Below, piece by piece: positions 6,589 through 9,837 of a stretch of 9,837 nt of DNA (positions are counted from its first letter, which is position 1; each line of letters opens with the position of its first letter). The stretch lies in contig JAGXNR010000097.1 in NCBI GenBank assembly GCA_019894875.1, positions 1-9,837 on the forward strand, in the 5' to 3' direction. The notes below the pieces were generated by a model. It was not told where the DNA came from. It did not search any database and worked only from the letters and a program-made list of their open reading frames with translations. The position numbers and the translations under genes were made by a program. The DNA is from Promethearchaeota archaeon (GTDB lineage Archaea > Asgardarchaeota > Lokiarchaeia > Sigynarchaeales > SOKP01).

Positions 6589-7629
6589 ATGGTTAATGAT
6601 TTTATAACCCTTAAATCGGGAAAAGTAAATGAATACCTTCATCATATCGATGTCAAAGCTTATGGACGCCAGAGAATGCTATCTGTTTTTCTTGGAGAAT
6701 TTGATGATGGTAGCATATTGATAGACTGCGGTTCTTCACTAGATATAAAAAAGGGGTTAAAGTATTTTAAAAAAAATGGTATAGAGTTATCATCACTTAA
6801 ATATTTGATCACCACCCATCATCATTTCGACCATAATGGGGGTATATGGAAGCTCTATGAAGAAGTAAAAAAATATAATCCTGAAGTAAAAATTCTTACA
6901 AATAAAATTACTAAAGAATTATTAAATGATTTCGAACTCCATTTACAACGAGGGATGAGAACATATGGGAACTTAGTTGGTATTATGAAACCTATTAGTG
7001 AGGAAGCTTTTAAAATTATAGAGCCTACACATGATTTTAATACTAAAAGGGGAAACATCAACATTATTGATAAATTTCACGTAGGTGATTCCGAAGTCAA
7101 ATTAGCTATATTTAAAACTCCCGGACATACTCCTGATCATCAATGTCCCGTTTTAATGAAAGATGGTAACATCGATTTTATTCAGTATGGTGAGTCAGCG
7201 GGAACAATTTATCATGAGTCAAAATTATTAACCATGCCAACATCTATGCCTATATATTATAATCATGAAAAATATATGGAAACTCTCGATAAACTTATAG
7301 ATTCAATTCCATTGAATGCGGGTTTTGGGCACTTTGGACTCGTTACTGGTAAAAATAATATCAAAACTTTATTAACAGAACATAAACCTTTTATGGAACA
7401 ATTCCGTGAGAAAATAGTACAACTATATTCAGAGAAACCTGAAACTAGATATGTGTTAAATAAAGTGTCATCTTTATTGCGCCCTCGAACTGATTTATCT
7501 ATGGAACATAGTCCTGTTTTAACGGGGATTTCCTTAGGTATTGTTTATGGAATGATGACGTCATTAGGTTATCGAGAGATACCCGAAGAAGAATTATTCT
7601 ACTATAATAGATTCTATTCTTCCCTTTGA
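6589..7629 (+). CDS. Metallo-beta-lactamase-fold hydrolase
   Basis: This 346-residue cytoplasmic protein belongs to the metallo-beta-lactamase superfamily. Visible signatures are the strand ILIDCGSS (43-50), the metal-binding motif THHHFDH (H77, H79, D81, H82), TPGHTPDH (H180) and a last histidine in GFGHFG (H248). Between them, where most members have the metal-bridging Asp in a GD motif, this protein has G201-E202 (YGESAG). A glutamate there may be normal for its subfamily or may alter the metal site. The C-terminal region (about 265-346) is a helical extension beyond the core fold. The substrate cannot be read from sequence; a hydrolytic or thioesterase role is the usual range. The start is the first ATG of the frame. 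No Shine-Dalgarno site precedes it, only CTTCTCCT, while an A+T-rich stretch at 6551-6566 could be a TATA box for a leaderless transcript. It shares its strand with the flavoprotein gene 75 bases downstream. Confidence 0.92.
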   Translation: MVNDFITLKSGKVNEYLHHIDVKAYGRQRMLSVFLGEFDDGSILIDCGSSLDIKKGLKYFKKNGIELSSLKYLITTHHHFDHNGGIWKLYEEVKKYNPEVKILTNKITKELLNDFELHLQRGMRTYGNLVGIMKPISEEAFKIIEPTHDFNTKRGNINIIDKFHVGDSEVKLAIFKTPGHTPDHQCPVLMKDGNIDFIQYGESAGTIYHESKLLTMPTSMPIYYNHEKYMETLDKLIDSIPLNAGFGHFGLVTGKNNIKTLLTEHKPFMEQFREKIVQLYSEKPETRYVLNKVSSLLRPRTDLSMEHSPVLTGISLGIVYGMMTSLGYREIPEEELFYYNRFYSSL

Positions 7630-7704
7630 ACTAATTTACATCTCACTCATTATTTAATGAATTTTTACAAAAGTTCTAATTTGTTACACTCATAAAAACT
7701 CTTA

Positions 7705-8910
7705 ATGGATCGAAGTATTGAAAAATTTGATGTTTGTATCGTTGGGGGAAGTATTGCAGGGAATTATCTGAGTTTTTTATTATCAAAAACGAACTTAAAA
7801 ATTGCGGTAATTGAAGAACATAAAAAAATCGGAATACCACTTCAATGTGCTGGTATAGTCTCCCAAAAATTAAGTAAATTAATTCAGTTTCCAGAAGAAA
7901 TTATATTAAATCGTGTTAAAGTAGCAAAAATTGTTGCACCTCATGGTAAATTTATCAAAATATCAAGCACAGAAGAACCATACATAATTGATAGGATTGC
8001 TCTCGATCGTTTCTTCTATGAAACAGTACAAAATACAAAAAGTATTCATTATTTTACTGATGAAAAATTCAAATCCTTCAAAAATATTAAAGATGGTAAT
8101 CAGAATTCATTAAAAATTGAGACTTCAAGAAGATTTATTATATCCAAATTGCTAATTGGGTGTGATGGTCCACTTTCCTCAGTAGCAAAATCTTTAGGAG
8201 TTAAAAACAGAAATTTATATGCAACACAAATCCGAATTACTGGTAATTTTGATGAAACTGAGGCTGTGATGTATTTTCATCCTAAATGGAAGGAATCTTT
8301 TGGCTGGATTGTCCCAGAAGGGAATGATACATTCAGGATTGGTTTAGCGAGTTCTCAAAACCTTAAAAAAAATTTCAAAATTTTTATCAAGCAACTTAAG
8401 TTAGATTTGAATAGAAAGATAGATAGACAAGGTGGACTCATCCCTTATGGCACAATGAACAAGCTTGCTTTCAATAATATTTTATTGCTAGGAGACTCTG
8501 CATGTCAAGTTAAAGCCACAACTGGGGGTGGTATAATTATGCTTTTAACTGCAGCGAATTATGCTGCCAACTGTATTCAAAGATGTTTTAAACATGAAAC
8601 TTTCTCTAAGAAATTCATTAAGAAATATTATGAATTACCTTGTTTAGCATCAATCGGAAAGGAATTGAAAACTCATTATCTAATTCGAGTATTAATAGAA
8701 AGATTATCTTCAAAAGATTTTATTAAATTATTTAGAATTCTAAGAACTAACAAGATGGAGTATTTAATCAATCTATATGGTGACATGGATTTCCCAAAAA
8801 GATTTATCTTTAAAATTTTAAGAAATCCATTCGTGGTTTCCTTTTTAATTAAATTCATATTTAGAAATCCTGACATTATTGTTAAATTCTTAAGGATATT
8901 ACCAATGTAA
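7705..8910 (+). CDS. Geranylgeranyl reductase family FAD-dependent oxidoreductase
   Basis: The 401 residues show the layout of the geranylgeranyl reductase/FixC-type flavoproteins. The N-terminal Rossmann motif is VGGSIAG (13-19), a variant of GxGxxG, with an acidic strand end IEEHKKIG (36-43). It is followed by P45 and C48 in IPLQCAG, the cysteine motif typical of archaeal members. DRIALDRFF (96-104) corresponds to the family's DR..FD segment. GCDGPLSSVAKSLG (152-165) and LLGDSACQVKATTGGGI (261-277) are the two further FAD-binding motifs. In archaea such enzymes saturate the isoprenoid chains of membrane lipids, or reduce other polyprenyl compounds; which one cannot be told here, and genomes often carry several paralogues. 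The last 100 residues are rich in Lys, Arg and hydrophobic residues, suiting contact with the membrane. Length is normal. No Shine-Dalgarno site precedes the ATG, so translation may be leaderless. It follows the metallo-beta-lactamase gene by 75 bases. Confidence 0.92.
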   Translation: MDRSIEKFDVCIVGGSIAGNYLSFLLSKTNLKIAVIEEHKKIGIPLQCAGIVSQKLSKLIQFPEEIILNRVKVAKIVAPHGKFIKISSTEEPYIIDRIALDRFFYETVQNTKSIHYFTDEKFKSFKNIKDGNQNSLKIETSRRFIISKLLIGCDGPLSSVAKSLGVKNRNLYATQIRITGNFDETEAVMYFHPKWKESFGWIVPEGNDTFRIGLASSQNLKKNFKIFIKQLKLDLNRKIDRQGGLIPYGTMNKLAFNNILLLGDSACQVKATTGGGIIMLLTAANYAANCIQRCFKHETFSKKFIKKYYELPCLASIGKELKTHYLIRVLIERLSSKDFIKLFRILRTNKMEYLINLYGDMDFPKRFIFKILRNPFVVSFLIKFIFRNPDIIVKFLRILPM

Positions 8911-8920
8911 AACCGATTAT

Positions 8921-8929
8921 CTTTTTTCT
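8921..8929 (+). terminator. Oligo-T terminator after the flavoprotein gene
   Basis: CTTTTTTCT, 10 bases beyond the TAA, contains six consecutive T and pyrimidine flanks. It lies in the loop of a weak 6-base inverted repeat (ATTATC 8916-8921, GATAAT 8934-8939). A poly-T signal at the 3' end of a gene suits archaeal termination; the hairpin is probably incidental. Confidence 0.4.
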
Positions 8930-8981
8930 GTTGGATAATTACTTGAATTTAAATTAAAATTATAACAATACTTCATTTTAC

Positions 8982-8988
8982 AAGGTGA
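8982..8988 (+). promoter_or_regulatory. Strong Shine-Dalgarno site selecting a TTG start
   Basis: AAGGTGA lies 7 bases before the TTG at 8996. No ATG or GTG occurs in frame between the upstream stop TAA (8963-8965) and this TTG, so it fixes the start of the UroD-family gene. An A+T box near 8946-8955 (AATTTAAATT) is placed suitably for a transcript starting ahead of this site. Confidence 0.75.
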
Positions 8989-8995
8989 ATTTTTA

Positions 8996-9837
8996 TTGGA
9001 ATGTAGAAAGAGGGTTCTTGCAGCACTTAATCTGGAAGAACCAGATTGTGTACCCTGTCATACAATTTTGATTGATGCTAATAATAGTGATGAAATTCTT
9101 GGAAAACCCCAAATTGATGATTTTGATACACTTGAACAGGTAAAAAAAAATAATCCTGATAAATGGCCAACAGAAATGAGTAACCTAATCGAAGGTATAG
9201 AAACATCTGTCTTCTCACGGTGTGTTGAGGCTGCTGCTACTATTGGGTTGGACGTAATGCAAGTTGGAATTATTCCATATTTTGCTTTAGAAGAACAAAA
9301 AGACGAGAATCTTTTATTAGGGGATATATACGGAAGAGTTTGGAAAGTATTGAATAATAAGGGGAACTTTAATCCGTACTATTTATATGGAACCATTAAT
9401 TCGAAAGAAAAATGGGAAGAGGTTAAAGAGAATTTAGAAGGTCCTGCTCTTGATAAATATAAGAAAATTGCGAAAAAATTCTACCGACGTATAAATAAAA
9501 AGCATAAAGATAAAATTTATGTAATAGTAACAAATGATTATTTAGGAGTATTTGAGGCAGCTTGTCAAGGTTTGGGATGGCCATATTATGCGAGGATGGT
9601 GAGAAAAGAACCCCGATTTATTAAAGAAGTCCATACTGTTATAGCTCAATTTACAGCAGAACTATATAAAAGCTATATGGATGCGGGAGCTGAGGTATTC
9701 GTTGAATCAGGAGATCTTGCTTATAAAACAGGCCCAATGATGAGTCCTAAAAAATTTACAGAGTTAGTTCTCCCTGGATATAAAATAATTACAGATACAG
9801 TCCACGATAAAGGTGGGAAAATTGTACTTCATAGTGA
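8996..9837 (+). CDS. UroD-family (uroporphyrinogen decarboxylase-like) methyltransferase, partial
   Basis: An open frame from the TTG at 8996 runs off the window after 280 residues; the family usually has about 340-400, so roughly the last quarter is missing. The N-terminus (CRKRVLAALNLEEPDCVP, 3-20) is the typical opening of the UroD superfamily. Residues 235-259 (FVESGDLAYKTGPMMSPKKF and on) and KIVLHS (275-280, H279) match the conserved late TIM-barrel strands of the methyltransferase-like branch. That branch includes corrinoid-dependent methyltransferases that move methyl groups from methylamines, methoxylated aromatics or similar compounds. No haem-synthesis genes are nearby, and the SGDLAYKTGP motif is not the one of true decarboxylases. 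The zinc-binding cysteine needed to place it nearer MtaA-type enzymes would lie beyond the edge. The substrate cannot be assigned. A corrinoid protein gene or a second UroD-like gene just downstream would support the methyltransferase role. Confidence 0.88.
   Translation, partial: MECRKRVLAALNLEEPDCVPCHTILIDANNSDEILGKPQIDDFDTLEQVKKNNPDKWPTEMSNLIEGIETSVFSRCVEAAATIGLDVMQVGIIPYFALEEQKDENLLLGDIYGRVWKVLNNKGNFNPYYLYGTINSKEKWEEVKENLEGPALDKYKKIAKKFYRRINKKHKDKIYVIVTNDYLGVFEAACQGLGWPYYARMVRKEPRFIKEVHTVIAQFTAELYKSYMDAGAEVFVESGDLAYKTGPMMSPKKFTELVLPGYKIITDTVHDKGGKIVLHS

Noticed and set aside
8676..8876. 66-codon minus-strand open frame inside the flavoprotein gene
   Set aside because: Antisense shadow of the Lys/Ile-rich C-terminus; no start signal.

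Overview
The window is very A+T-rich, gene-dense DNA, most likely archaeal and probably from an Asgard (Promethearchaeota, Lokiarchaeia-like) genome. The pointers are purine-rich Shine-Dalgarno sites (GAGGT, AAGGTGA) in front of two TTG starts, two genes with no such site, a TrmB-type regulator, a geranylgeranyl-reductase-family flavoprotein, a UroD-family methyltransferase, and a long asparagine/threonine-rich surface protein of a style I associate with Asgard genomes. The assignment to Asgard is inference from gene style; no marker gene (rRNA, ribosomal protein) is present.

Layout. Positions 1-2351 (minus strand) hold the first 783 residues of a membrane-anchored surface protein that runs off the left edge. 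It has one N-terminal hydrophobic anchor, two large beta-rich domains and at least three tandem repeats of about 105 residues, with some 30 N-glycosylation sequons. A 683-base divergent spacer follows. It is not empty: at 2640-2924 (minus strand) lies the decayed C-terminal end of what looks like another protein of the same class (end of a repeat, transmembrane segment, basic tail), interrupted by an amber codon. Nearer the plus-strand genes the spacer has an inverted repeat and a TATA-like box.

Positions 3035-6513 (plus) form a two-gene operon with a 29-base gap. The first gene is a 417-residue protein of unknown function with an alpha/beta N-terminal part and two apparent winged-helix regions. 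The second is a 731-residue TrmB-like protein in which a coiled coil of about 275 residues is inserted between the DNA-binding domain and the C-terminal sensor-like domain, followed by a proline-rich linker and a helical tail. This pair is the least explained part of the window and the best candidate for an undescribed system, possibly a DNA-binding or architectural complex with an elongated coiled-coil arm.

Positions 6589-8910 hold two plus-strand metabolic genes, each preceded by a spacer of about 75 bases and lacking a Shine-Dalgarno site: a metallo-beta-lactamase-fold hydrolase, and a FAD-dependent oxidoreductase of the geranylgeranyl reductase family. At 8996 a UroD-family methyltransferase-like gene starts at a TTG codon behind a strong AAGGTGA site and runs off the right edge. 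I see no RNA genes, CRISPR arrays, insertion sequences or attachment sites.
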